DNA of 33,565 nt from positions 1 through 33,565 of the forward strand of contig NZ_JACARO010000051.1 in the NCBI RefSeq assembly GCF_013386585.1. The letters run 5' to 3'. This stretch comes from Pseudomonas sp. P7548 (GTDB lineage Bacteria; Pseudomonadota; Gammaproteobacteria; Pseudomonadales; Pseudomonadaceae). Below are positions 22,906 through 31,353 of this stretch, in pieces. Positions within the stretch are counted from its first letter, which is position 1; each line of letters starts with the position of its first letter. A program made the position numbers and the translations under genes. The notes under the pieces are model-generated. The model ran no database searches. It worked only from the letters and a program-made list of their open reading frames with translations, and had not been told where the DNA came from.

Positions 22906-23826
22906 ATGGACCGATTTCACGAAATGCAGGTGTTCCTGGCGGTGGCCGAGGAGGAGGGCTTTGCCGCAGCGGCGCGTCGTCTGAAAACCTCGCCGCCCAG
23001 CGTGACCCGCGCCATCGCCGCCATGGAAGAGCGCATCGGCACCCAATTGCTGGCGCGCACCACCCGCAGCCTGCATCTCACCGAAGCCGGCCAGCGTTAC
23101 CTAGAAGATTGCCGGCGCATCCTGGCGGAACTCGATGAGGCCGAGGAAGCGGCGGCGGGCAGTTATTCCATCCCCTGTGGCCACCTGACCGTGACCGCAC
23201 CGGTGCTGTTTGGCGAGCTGTATGTGGCGCCGGTGCTGGGGGACTACCTGGATCGGTTCCCGTTGGTGAACATCAACGCCTTGCTGGTCGATCGCGTGGT
23301 CAACATGACCGACGAAGGTGTGGATGTGGCGGTGCGTATCGGCCATCTGCACGAGCCCGGGCAGCAGGCGATCAAGGTGGGCGAAGTGCGCCGGGTGGTG
23401 TGTGCCTCGCCGGCCTACCTGCAACAGCACGGGCGGCCCAGCCATCCGTCGCAGTTGCGTGAAGCCAAGATCGCCACGTCGTCGTCCAGCCAGTTGGTCA
23501 GCGAGTGGGGCTTTATCGAGGCGGGCCAGCCGTTGACGGTGCCCATCGAGCCACGCCTGGTGGTCACGGCGAACAACGCGGCGATCAACCTGGCTCGGCT
23601 GGGTTGGGGTATGACCCGCGTGTTGTCCTATCAGGTGGCGGCCGCTGTGGCAGTGGGCGAGCTGGAGGTGGTGCTCGAAGCCTTCGAGCCGCCGCCGCTG
23701 CCGATCCAGGTGGTGTTCCAGAAGAGCGGCCGCGTGCCGGCCAAGATCAACACCTTTGTCGATTTCCTCAGCCATCGCCTGGGCCAGGACGCCGCGCTGA
23801 ACCCGGCGATGAAACGGCGCAACTGA
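22906..23826 (+). CDS. LysR-family transcriptional regulator (first of a tandem pair)
   Basis: A 306-residue LysR protein: HTH in MDRFHEMQVFLAVAEEEGFAAAARRL and PPSVTRAIAAMEERIG, followed by a periplasmic-binding-like effector domain (GHLTVTAPVLFGELYVAPVLGDYLDRFP). ATG 22906 is preceded by GGGCGG; a TTG just upstream is in frame. The next gene starts inside its stop codon (TGATG), and the two proteins share the same layout, indicating tandem duplication and coupled translation. Targets could be the upstream GST or the flavoprotein downstream; the sequence does not decide. Confidence 0.93.
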   Translation: MDRFHEMQVFLAVAEEEGFAAAARRLKTSPPSVTRAIAAMEERIGTQLLARTTRSLHLTEAGQRYLEDCRRILAELDEAEEAAAGSYSIPCGHLTVTAPVLFGELYVAPVLGDYLDRFPLVNINALLVDRVVNMTDEGVDVAVRIGHLHEPGQQAIKVGEVRRVVCASPAYLQQHGRPSHPSQLREAKIATSSSSQLVSEWGFIEAGQPLTVPIEPRLVVTANNAAINLARLGWGMTRVLSYQVAAAVAVGELEVVLEAFEPPPLPIQVVFQKSGRVPAKINTFVDFLSHRLGQDAALNPAMKRRN

Positions 23827-24710
23827 TGGAGCGTTATCGCGACATGCAGCTGTTCGCCGCCCTGGCCGGGCAACCGAGCCTGGCGTCGGCGGCGCGTTGC
23901 GCGCAGGTGTCCGGCCCGACCCTGGTACGCGCGGTGGCCCGCCTGGAAGCACGATTGCGCGTGCCGTTGCTGGCGCGCAGCACCCGTGGCGTACGCCTCA
24001 CCGATGCCGGCCATGCTTACTTGGCCGATTGCGTGCGCCTGCTCGCCGCCGTGGACGCCGCCGAAGCCTCGGCCAAGGGCTTGCATGTGCAGGCCCAGGG
24101 CAACCTGCGGGTGTTCTTGCCGTTTTTGTTCAGCCGCTATGTGATGGCGCCGGTGTTGGCCGACTACCTGGATCGCTATCCCGAGGTGAGCCTGGTCGCT
24201 CACTACCATGACTATTACCCGAACCTGCACGAAGAAGGGCTCGACGTGGCAATCCTCGTCGGCGAGCTGCCCGATTCGGCGTTGATTGCCCGGCCGGTGG
24301 GGCAGGTGCGGCCTATCCTCTGCGCCAGCCCCGATTACCTCGCGGCCCACGGCGAACCCCACCACCCGGACGACCTCAAGCGGCATCGACTGATTGCCGG
24401 TGCCGATCAGGTGCACTGGGATTTCCAAGGCTACTCACTCAAGGCCCGTGCCCGCCTGGGCTGTGCCACGGTGCAAGGCGCGATCAACGCGGCCGTGCAT
24501 GGCGCGGGGTTGATTCGTTGCCTGAGTTATCCGGTTCACGAACACCTGCAGAGCGGGCAGTTACGCCGTGTCTTGCCGGACTTTGAGCTGCCACCCCTGC
24601 CTGTGAACGTGGTGTACCGCGAAGGCCGCAACGCGCCGATGCGCGTGCGCAGCTTTGTCGACCACTGCGTGAGCGCGTTGCGCGAGCATCCGGCATTTCA
24701 GCTGGCGTAA
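23826..24710 (+). CDS. LysR-family transcriptional regulator (second of a tandem pair)
   Basis: A 294-residue LysR protein paralogous to its neighbour: YRDMQLFAALAGQPSLASAARCAQVSGPTLVRAVARLEARL forms the HTH and GNLRVFLPFLFSRYVMAPVLADYLDRYPEV opens the effector domain. The ATG at 23826 uses the last A of the upstream TGA. Its loss of the usual serine-rich recognition segment (SGPTLVRAVA instead of SPPSVTRAIA) suggests changed DNA specificity. Overlapping paralogous LysR genes are uncommon; they might form hetero-oligomers. Confidence 0.92.
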   Translation: MERYRDMQLFAALAGQPSLASAARCAQVSGPTLVRAVARLEARLRVPLLARSTRGVRLTDAGHAYLADCVRLLAAVDAAEASAKGLHVQAQGNLRVFLPFLFSRYVMAPVLADYLDRYPEVSLVAHYHDYYPNLHEEGLDVAILVGELPDSALIARPVGQVRPILCASPDYLAAHGEPHHPDDLKRHRLIAGADQVHWDFQGYSLKARARLGCATVQGAINAAVHGAGLIRCLSYPVHEHLQSGQLRRVLPDFELPPLPVNVVYREGRNAPMRVRSFVDHCVSALREHPAFQLA

Positions 24711-24792
24711 TAGTGGATTGCCTGGCGTGGTGATTCCCACGCCGGCGGGTAGGGCGCAGCATCGGGGTATCAACGAGTAGGAGGTACGCGCC

Positions 24793-25725
24793 ATGAACCT
24801 GATCGAACAGTCTGTGTGGCATGCCGGCGAACGGCAGATTCAAGAGGCGGTGGGCGTGGCTGACCGCATGGCGGTAGTCGGGCCCAAGGTGATCCGCGAT
24901 CACCTGCCGGAACAGCATCGTGACTTCTACCCCTTGTTGCCCTACTTGATGCTGGGCGTGGTGGACGAGCAGGGCATTCCCTGGGCGACGATGGTGGAAG
25001 GTGCGCCGGGGTTTGCCCATTCGCCGGACCCTTACACCTTGCAGATCGACAGCCTGCCGTCGATGAGCGACCCGGCCCGCGCCGCCTTTCGCCCGGGTGC
25101 TTCGGTCGGCCTGTTGGGGATCGACCTCAACACCCGCCGCCGCAACCGCATGAACGGCCGGATCGGCGCCCTTGATCACGACGGCTTTTCGGTCGACGTG
25201 GTGCAGACCTATGGCAACTGCCCCAAATACATCCAACTGCGCCCGGTCGACTCGATTGCCCGCAAGCCCGGCAGCGTGGTGGAGCGCGCCGATGGGCTGG
25301 ACGATACCGCCCGCGCCATGATCCGCCACGCGGATACATTCTTCGTCGCCAGCTACGTGGACGTGCAAGGCGAACGCTCGGTCGATGTGTCTCATCGAGG
25401 CGGCAATACCGGTTTTGTGCGCATCGACGGCAACGTCCTGACCATCCCCGACTTCGCCGGCAACCAGTTCTTCAACACCCTGGGCAACCTGCAGGCCAAC
25501 CCGGTGGCGGGGTTGTTGTTCATCGACTTTGAGTCAGGGGATGTGTTGCAGCTAACCGGGCGCACCGCGTTGATCCTCGAAGGCCCCGAAGTGGCGCGGT
25601 TTGAAGGGGCACAACGGCTGTGGACAGTGACCGTGGAACACATGATCCGACGTCCCGCAGCATTGGCGTTGCGCTGGCAGTTTGCCGAGTTTTCACCGTT
25701 CAGCCTGGCGATGGGGCCTTGGTAG
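24793..25725 (+). CDS. PNPOx-like flavin-binding oxidoreductase
   Basis: A 310-residue protein of the pyridoxamine-5'-phosphate-oxidase-like split-barrel type. Visible family features are LPYLMLGVVDEQGIPWATMVEG (strand pair near residues 49-70), GLLGIDLNTRRRNRMNGRIG and the motif QTYGNCPKYIQLRPV near 138-152, followed by a second barrel-like half (RSVDVSHRGGNTGFVRIDGN, LTIPDFAGNQFFNTLGNL). It probably binds FMN or FAD, or F420-like, and acts on an unknown substrate. Larger relatives carry a fused ferredoxin-reductase part that is absent here. A GTAGGAGGT-type ribosome-binding site precedes ATG 24793. Confidence 0.85.
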   Translation: MNLIEQSVWHAGERQIQEAVGVADRMAVVGPKVIRDHLPEQHRDFYPLLPYLMLGVVDEQGIPWATMVEGAPGFAHSPDPYTLQIDSLPSMSDPARAAFRPGASVGLLGIDLNTRRRNRMNGRIGALDHDGFSVDVVQTYGNCPKYIQLRPVDSIARKPGSVVERADGLDDTARAMIRHADTFFVASYVDVQGERSVDVSHRGGNTGFVRIDGNVLTIPDFAGNQFFNTLGNLQANPVAGLLFIDFESGDVLQLTGRTALILEGPEVARFEGAQRLWTVTVEHMIRRPAALALRWQFAEFSPFSLAMGPW

Positions 25726-25744
25726 CCTGACCAAAGAGGGCCCC

Positions 25745-25832
25745 TGTAGTGAGCGAGCTTGCCTCGCGCGGCGGCGTGTCAGGTGTGAATAGGGGGCCTG
25801 ACCCGCCGCGCGAGGCAAGCTCGCTCTCTACA
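25745..25832. repeat. REP doublet (REPIN-like)
   Basis: Arms 25745-25774 and 25803-25832 are inverted copies with a single mismatch in 30 bp (shared core GAGCGAGCTTGCCTCGCG). GTCAGG / CCTGAC forms an inner stem. It lies after the flavoprotein gene and before the RidA gene, and may act as a 3' hairpin. Confidence 0.8.
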
Positions 25833-25914
25833 AGTGTTGCGGGATGTTGAACGCGTCAGAGTGCGTGAGGCCGATGGGGTAGCCTTGTTTGCCTACCGAC
25901 AACAAGGAAGCGTC

Positions 25915-26319
25915 ATGCAACGAAAGGTCATCAATCCCACAACCGTGTTCAATTCCCTGCAATACGGCTTCAGCCAGGCCCTTGAAGTGCCGCAAGGCCG
26001 ACGGATCATGTTGTCCGGCCAAGTGGGCGTGGAGGCCGATGAACGTACCGTCGGCCCGGGTATCGCCGAACAAACCTATACCGCGCTTGGCAATATCGAA
26101 AAAGTCCTGGCCGAGGCGGGCGGCGATCTGTCCCATGTGATCATGCTGCGGCTGTACATCGCCGAGTCCGCCCGCGACCAGCAGGAGCCGATCGCCCAGG
26201 CGCTGCGTGAGCGTTTCCCCCGCAACCCGCCACCGTCCTCGTGGATTATCGTCAGCGGTTTGTCGTTGCCCGAATGGCTGATCGAAATCGAGGCCGAAGC
26301 CGTTATCCCCGCCGCCTGA
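25915..26319 (+). CDS. RidA family protein (YjgF/YER057c/UK114)
   Basis: A 134-residue RidA-family protein, the usual size, forming trimers in this family. Reactive-enamine deaminase or a catabolic hydrolase role is expected. Recognisable parts are YGFSQALEVPQGRRIMLSGQVGVEAD, the QTYTALGNIEKVLAEAGGDLSHVIMLRLYI helix-strand segment and the conserved ending LPEWLIEIEAEAVIP. The arginine of the usual R-x-Y/F motif is kept in MLRLYIAE. ATG 25915 has AAGGAAG upstream at good spacing. It converges on the aldehyde dehydrogenase gene. Confidence 0.9.
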   Translation: MQRKVINPTTVFNSLQYGFSQALEVPQGRRIMLSGQVGVEADERTVGPGIAEQTYTALGNIEKVLAEAGGDLSHVIMLRLYIAESARDQQEPIAQALRERFPRNPPPSSWIIVSGLSLPEWLIEIEAEAVIPAA

Positions 26320-26347
26320 ATAACCCGTAGGAGCCGGCAAGAAACAG

Positions 26348-27835
26348 TCAATAGCGGATCATCACCGACTTCAGCTCGGTGTAGTCCTCGATGAACGCGC
26401 CACCAAATTCCCGCCCGACCCCCGAAGACCGGTTGCCACCAAACGGCACGGCCGGGTCGAGCAGGGTGTGCATGTTCACCCACAAGGTGCCGGCGTTGAT
26501 CGCCGGCACCATGCGCAGGGCCTTGCCCAAATCGTTGGTCCACAGGCTGGCGCTGAGGCCGTAGGGGCTGTTGTTCATCAGCGCGAGCAGTTCGTCTTCG
26601 CTGTCGTAGGCCAGGAAGGTGGCGATGGGGCCGAAGGTTTCCTCGTTGAGCAGGGTGTCGGCGGCGCTGTTGGCGAGGATCACGGTGGGTTCGATGTAGC
26701 AGCCTGGGCGGTCGATGAGGGTGCCGCCGTGGATGATCGTGTTGTGCTCGGCCCGGGCCCGGTCGATGTAGCCGAGCAGTTTCATCTGGTGCTGCTGGTG
26801 GGTGACCGGGCCGAACTCGGTGCGTTCATCCAGGGGCGAGCCGATGGTCAGGCGGCTGAGGCGCTGGCTCAGGGTGTCCAGCACCGCCTCGATCTGCGAG
26901 CGGTGCACGTAGAAGCGCTCGGCCGCCGCGCAGATTTGCCCGGAGTGCAAGAAGCCTGCTTCAAGGATGCCGTCCACCGCCTTGTCCACGTCCACGTCGC
27001 GCAGGAACCCCGCCGCATTCTTGCCGCCCAGTTCCAAGGTCGCACGGGTGAGGCCGGCGCCCATGGCGCTGCGCCCCACGGCAATGCCGGTGGGCACCGA
27101 GCCGGTGAAGGACACCTTGTGCGTGCCGGGGTGCTCCACCAAACCCTTGCCGACGTGACCGCTGCCGGTCAACACATTGAGCACGCCGGCCGGCAGCCCG
27201 GCTTCAATGGCCAGTTCGGCAATGCGCAAGATCGTCAGCGGCGTGAACTCGCTGGGCTTGATGATGATGCTGCAGCCGGTCACCAGCGCCGAGGCGAGTT
27301 TCCAGATGGCAATCATGGTGGAGAAATTCCACGGCACGATGCCCACCACCACGCCCACCGGCTCGCGCAGGGTGAACGCGGTGTAGCGCTCGCCGTTGAA
27401 CGAGGGCAGCGACGGGGTGATTGTCTGGCCGCTGATCTTGGTGGCCCACCCGGCGTAGTAACGCAGGAAGTGCGCCGCCTGGTCGACCTCGAACGCACGG
27501 GAAATCTGGATGATCTTGCCCGACTGGCACGTCTCGATCTGCGCCAGTTCCTCGCGGTTGCGCTCCAGCAAATCCGCCAGCTTGAGCAACACGTTGCCAC
27601 GAGTTGCCGGTGCAGCCTGGGACCATTGCTGGAAGCCGCGGTTGGCGGAGTCTACCGCCGCGTCGATATCCGCCAGGTCCGCATCGGCCACTTGGGCGAT
27701 CACCTGCCCAGTGGCCGGGTTGGTCACCGCCAGGGTCTGGCTGGAGTGGCTGCGCACATTGGCGCCGTCGATGAACAACCCATGGGGCCGGCGCAAAAAG
27801 GCTTCGACTTGAGGCAGCAGCGGGATATCGCTCAT
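26348..27835 (-). CDS. NAD(P)+-dependent aldehyde dehydrogenase, phenylacetaldehyde-dehydrogenase-like
   Basis: Cytoplasmic ALDH of 495 residues with the full catalytic set: N170 (PWNFS), E268 (LELGGKN) and the nucleophile C302 (SGQICAAAERFYVH). The SGQICAA-ERFYVH segment is characteristic of phenylacetaldehyde dehydrogenases (FeaB/StyD type). It oxidises an aldehyde to the acid; arylacetaldehyde is the best guess. ATG 27835 has AGGAAA about 8 nt upstream. It diverges from the flavin monooxygenase gene across 238 bp in which I see no convincing promoter or operator, and may share control with that gene. Confidence 0.9.
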   Translation of the reverse strand: MSDIPLLPQVEAFLRRPHGLFIDGANVRSHSSQTLAVTNPATGQVIAQVADADLADIDAAVDSANRGFQQWSQAAPATRGNVLLKLADLLERNREELAQIETCQSGKIIQISRAFEVDQAAHFLRYYAGWATKISGQTITPSLPSFNGERYTAFTLREPVGVVVGIVPWNFSTMIAIWKLASALVTGCSIIIKPSEFTPLTILRIAELAIEAGLPAGVLNVLTGSGHVGKGLVEHPGTHKVSFTGSVPTGIAVGRSAMGAGLTRATLELGGKNAAGFLRDVDVDKAVDGILEAGFLHSGQICAAAERFYVHRSQIEAVLDTLSQRLSRLTIGSPLDERTEFGPVTHQQHQMKLLGYIDRARAEHNTIIHGGTLIDRPGCYIEPTVILANSAADTLLNEETFGPIATFLAYDSEDELLALMNNSPYGLSASLWTNDLGKALRMVPAINAGTLWVNMHTLLDPAVPFGGNRSSGVGREFGGAFIEDYTELKSVMIRY

Positions 27836-28073
27836 GGCAGGTTTCCTGGCAGGTCACAAAAGAAAACCCGAGGGTAACCAGCGGGCGGCCCGGTGGGCTT
27901 GTCTGTGCCTGCCGCGCCTCATGTCTGTGGCTGCCACTGTCATGGAAAGTACAACCTCTCCTGTGGAACGTGCATTTTCCAGGCGCGCTGCCCCATCGAT
28001 ACTGGCCCTGCATCCGGCGTCGTTCCTCTGTTTGGAGCGTCTGCCCGACTTCCAATAATAAGCAGGGCCGTCC

Positions 28074-29243
28074 ATGAAAAAGCCAAACCCGCTCCTTGAA
28101 GACCTCAAGCCACTCCTGCCCCTCATTGCAGCGAATGCCTGCCGTGCCGAACAACAGCGCCAGGTGCCGGATGAAAACATCGCACTGCTCAAAAGCATCG
28201 GCCTGCACCGTGCTTTCCAGCCCAAGGCCTATGGGGGCCTGGAGCTTTCGCTGCCCGAGTTTGCCGATTGCATCGCCGCGCTTGCCGGCAGTTGCGCCAG
28301 CACCGCCTGGGCCATGAGTTTGCTGTGTACCCACAGCCATCAATTGGCGCTGTTTTCGGCGCGGTTGCAGCAGGACATCTGGGGCGAAAACCCCGACGCC
28401 ACCGCCAGCAGCAGTATTGCGCCGTTCGGCCGGGTGGTGGAGGGCGAGGGTGGTGTGCATTTCAGCGGTGAAATGGGCTGGAGCAGCGGCTGTGACCATG
28501 GCGAGTGGGCGATTGTCGGCTGCCGTCGGCAGAACCTTGAGGGCGGCCAGGATTACTGCTTTGCCGTGCTGCCGCGCAGCGACTACCAGATCCGTGACGA
28601 CTGGTACGCGGCGGGCATGAAAGGCAGCGGCACCAAGACCCTGGTGATCGACAACGCCTGGGTGCCCGAGTATCGCATCCAGAAAGCCAAGGACATGATG
28701 GAAGGCAAGTCCGCAGGCTTTGGCCTGTACCCCGACAGCCAGATTTTCTATGCGCCGTACCGCCCGTATTTCGCCAGTGGTTTTTCCACCGTGAGCCTGG
28801 GCATCGCCGAGCGCATGCTGGAGGTGTTCCGCGAAAAAACCAGAAACCGCGTGCGTGCCTACACCGGCGCCGCGGTCGGTGCGGCCACCCCTGCGTTGAT
28901 GCGCCTGGCCGAGTCCACCCACCAGGTGGCCGCTGCCCGGGCGTTCCTCGAAAAGACCTGGCAGGACCACGCCGAACACAGCGCCGCCCACCGTTACCCC
29001 AGCCGTGAAACCCTGGCGTTCTGGCGCACCAACCAGGCCTACGCGACCAAGATGTGCATCGAGGCCGTGGACCGCCTGTTCGCCGCCGCAGGGGGCAACG
29101 CCTGGTTCGACCACAACGAAATGCAGCGCCTGTTCCGCGATTCCCACCTGACCGGCGCCCATGCCTACACCGACTACGACGTCTGCGCGCAGATCCTCGG
29201 CCGTGAGCTGATGGGCCTGGAGCCCGATCCGAGCATGGTGTGA
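28074..29243 (+). CDS. Oxygenase component of a two-component flavin monooxygenase (acyl-CoA dehydrogenase fold)
   Basis: A 389-residue protein with the acyl-CoA-dehydrogenase fold of group D flavin monooxygenases (HsaA, C2 hydroxylase and IacA type). Visible parts are the N-terminal helical domain (IGLHRAFQPKAYGGLELSLPEF), the beta domain (FSGEMGWSSGCDHGEWAIVGC, then AGMKGSGTKTLVIDNAWVPEYRI) and a C-terminal four-helix domain (RLFAAAGGNAWFDHNEMQRLFRDSHLTGAHAYTDYDV). The histidine and aspartate of that last stretch sit where HsaA-type enzymes place catalytic residues. It is followed 57 bp later by its likely flavin reductase. It would hydroxylate an aromatic substrate with reduced flavin and O2; the substrate is not known. 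True CoA dehydrogenase activity is unlikely given the reductase partner. Confidence 0.85.
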   Translation: MKKPNPLLEDLKPLLPLIAANACRAEQQRQVPDENIALLKSIGLHRAFQPKAYGGLELSLPEFADCIAALAGSCASTAWAMSLLCTHSHQLALFSARLQQDIWGENPDATASSSIAPFGRVVEGEGGVHFSGEMGWSSGCDHGEWAIVGCRRQNLEGGQDYCFAVLPRSDYQIRDDWYAAGMKGSGTKTLVIDNAWVPEYRIQKAKDMMEGKSAGFGLYPDSQIFYAPYRPYFASGFSTVSLGIAERMLEVFREKTRNRVRAYTGAAVGAATPALMRLAESTHQVAAARAFLEKTWQDHAEHSAAHRYPSRETLAFWRTNQAYATKMCIEAVDRLFAAAGGNAWFDHNEMQRLFRDSHLTGAHAYTDYDVCAQILGRELMGLEPDPSMV

Positions 29244-29300
29244 CGGGTTCTTCCACTACAACAATCAGGGCGCCCGTTGGAGGGCACCCGGGAGTCTTGC

Positions 29301-29840
29301 ATGTCTGAGAGCAGCCTTTTCGACCCACGGGCGTTTCGCCGCGCCCTGGGCAACTTCGCCACCGGCGTGACCGTGGTCACCGCCGCCACGGCCTCCGGGC
29401 GCAAGGTGGGCGTGACCGCCAACAGTTTCAATTCGGTGTCCCTCGACCCGCCGCTGGTGCTGTGGAGCATCGACAAACGCTCCAACAGCCATGAGGTGTT
29501 CGAGGAAGCCAGCCACTTTGCGGTGAACGTGCTGGCGGCCGACCAGGTGCACCTGTCCAACAACTTTGCGCGCCCCCGTGAAGACCGTTTTGCCCTGATC
29601 GAATACGAGCCGGGGGAGGGGGGCTCGCCGGTGTTCGCCGATTGTTCGGCGCGGTTCCACTGCGAGAAATACCAGCAGGTGGACGGCGGCGATCACTGGA
29701 TCATGATCGGCAAGGTGGTGGCCTTCGACGACTTCGGCCGCGCCCCGCTGCTGTATCACCAGGGGGCGTATGCCGAGGTTCAGGCGCTGCGTCCGTGCGC
29801 GCCCGAGGCGGTTCAGAACGGTACGGCCACCACTAGTTGA
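29301..29840 (+). CDS. Flavin reductase (HpaC-like)
   Basis: A 179-residue flavin reductase of the FMN-binding split-barrel family. FRRALGNFATGVTVVTA, VGVTANSFNSVSLDPPLVLWSI and HFAVNVLA are the standard family segments; GDHWIMIGKVVAFD carries the conserved H-x-I-x-G-type motif. It supplies FADH2 or FMNH2 to the oxygenase encoded just upstream. The start at 29301 (MSESSLFD) follows GGGAG by a normal distance; an earlier in-frame codon at 29277 lies inside the leader. Its 3' end overlaps the convergent porin gene by 28 bp. Confidence 0.92.
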   Translation: MSESSLFDPRAFRRALGNFATGVTVVTAATASGRKVGVTANSFNSVSLDPPLVLWSIDKRSNSHEVFEEASHFAVNVLAADQVHLSNNFARPREDRFALIEYEPGEGGSPVFADCSARFHCEKYQQVDGGDHWIMIGKVVAFDDFGRAPLLYHQGAYAEVQALRPCAPEAVQNGTATTS

Positions 29841-31135
29841 CTGTAGACATTGGTGCCGTTGCCGCCGACCTGGTTGCCGCCGCTCGCGGCATCCTTGTCG
29901 GGTTTGTAGAGACCCAGCAGCGGCGTGATGATCAGGTGCTCGTTCACCGCCCATTCGGCGTACAGGTCCAGCTCGCGGCCATCCAGATTTAGTTGGTCGC
30001 GGGTGCTGACGGTGCTGTAGTCGAAGAACAGTGCGCCGAGGGTGAGGTTCTCCAGCGGCTTGACCTTGAGTGCCACGTGCTGCACGGCGGTGTTGCTGTT
30101 GTAGGGGCCGGAATAGTTGCCCGCCACTTCACCTTGCACCCAGGTGCCGTAACCCCGGTTGAAGCCGGAAAACATCCCGTCCCAATTGCTCGAATAACGC
30201 GCGTAGCGGTAGGTCAGGTCCGGTGACCAAGGCAGGTCGGCGAAGGTGTAGCCGGCCTCGGCATAGCCGGCGTTCTGCTGGCTGTCGCGCCGGTCCTGGC
30301 GGGCCAGTTCAAAGGCGAAGTGCGCGTTGTCGATGCCCGCGTTGCCGGCGCCGCGCAGGCTGTAGAGGTTCATGCCTTTGCGCTGGCGCTGCAGGTCGGT
30401 GGCGAAGCGTTCGTCGACGTCGATGCCATGAATGTAGGTGAGCCCCAGGGTGCCGGGGGCGGCCGTGTATTCCAGGGTGCCGGCCGCCATCTCGGTCATG
30501 GCCTGGGCCGGGTTGTCGGACTTGATCCACATCAGGCTGCCATGCACGCCGTCTTTACCACCGAGGCGAATCACTGCGGTCTTGTCAAACGCATGCCGCG
30601 CGGCAATGTAGTAGGCGCCGCCGCGATTGAATTCCCCATCGCCCACGCCCTTGCCCAGGTTGGGGCCGTCGTCGTTGACGATAAAACCGTCTCCCAGGGT
30701 GATGATCTGCCGGCCGAACGACAGGTCCAGGCCGTCCTTGCCCAGCGCCGGGAACAGGTCGCCGGAGCGCCAGCCAGCAAAGGCTTCGTCAAACTTGGTG
30801 GTGCGCTCCTGGCCCGTGGTCACCCCGGAGGCATCGCCGTCGCCCCAGGTGCCGGAACTCACCAGGTTGGCCGTGCCGTACACGCCGCCAAAGCTGCCCA
30901 GGCTTTGCTCCACGCTCAAGCCGTACTTGATGAACGCTTCGCGCCAGGTCGAACCGCCGCTGCGCCCGTCGTAGTTTTTCGGGCTGTTGAACATCCCGTA
31001 CACGGCGAGGAAGTTGCCGGTGACCTTGGTGTCGGCGTCGGCGTACAGCTCGACCGCCTGGGCCTGGCCCACCAGCAACGCAATGCCCAGGCCGACCGCC
31101 TGGCGCAGGCGGCGATTTTTCAGTGTGTGCTCCAT
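29813..31135 (-). CDS. Outer-membrane porin
   Basis: A 440-residue outer-membrane beta-barrel protein. Signal peptide to about residue 27 (VGLGIALLVGQAQA before VELYAD), many alternating aromatic strands (GRQIITLGDGFIV, DLTYRYARYSSNWDG) and a terminal phenylalanine in SQLVVAVPF, the usual signal for barrel assembly. It is not OprD by its motifs; it resembles the DUF1302/alginate-export-type and other substrate-induced porins of pseudomonads, without a firm match. It stands between the monooxygenase pair and the permease and probably admits their substrate. The divergent 218-bp region to the permease has no clear operator. Confidence 0.85.
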   Translation of the reverse strand: MEHTLKNRRLRQAVGLGIALLVGQAQAVELYADADTKVTGNFLAVYGMFNSPKNYDGRSGGSTWREAFIKYGLSVEQSLGSFGGVYGTANLVSSGTWGDGDASGVTTGQERTTKFDEAFAGWRSGDLFPALGKDGLDLSFGRQIITLGDGFIVNDDGPNLGKGVGDGEFNRGGAYYIAARHAFDKTAVIRLGGKDGVHGSLMWIKSDNPAQAMTEMAAGTLEYTAAPGTLGLTYIHGIDVDERFATDLQRQRKGMNLYSLRGAGNAGIDNAHFAFELARQDRRDSQQNAGYAEAGYTFADLPWSPDLTYRYARYSSNWDGMFSGFNRGYGTWVQGEVAGNYSGPYNSNTAVQHVALKVKPLENLTLGALFFDYSTVSTRDQLNLDGRELDLYAEWAVNEHLIITPLLGLYKPDKDAASGGNQVGGNGTNVYSQLVVAVPF

Positions 31136-31353
31136 TGTTATTGTCCCCAGCTTGGTTAAGAGTGAGGGCGCATTAGGGCGAGCGGTGGGAGGCCAAGTCT
31201 TTCATTTGCGTGCCAGGGAATTGACCCAGGCCGCCACGCTGCACGCTGTGGCAGGGAGCAACAAAAGCGCCGGCAGACAGGGGCAAGACGATCAACTCGA
31301 GTGGGGCGCAGAGTGATTGCACATTAAAAAAAACCGTCTACGAGGACCCCATC

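Noticed and set aside
27836..28073. Possible sigma54 promoter or operator between the ALDH and oxygenase genes (TGGAACG region; TGGAAA/TTTCCA arms)
   Set aside because: The GG-N10-GC rule is not met and the 6-bp arms are too short and far apart to trust.
27204..29162. A 652-codon open frame on the minus strand across the oxygenase and part of the aldehyde dehydrogenase gene
   Set aside because: It runs antisense to a clear oxygenase and then out of frame through the ALDH; the protein is low-complexity and arginine/glycine-rich with no domain.
31284..31297. CAAGACGATCAACT, similar to the left half of the RcsB-like boxes, before the APC permease
   Set aside because: Only the left half matches; the right half loses the symmetry and no TAnnnT hexamer lies at the 23-24 nt spacing.
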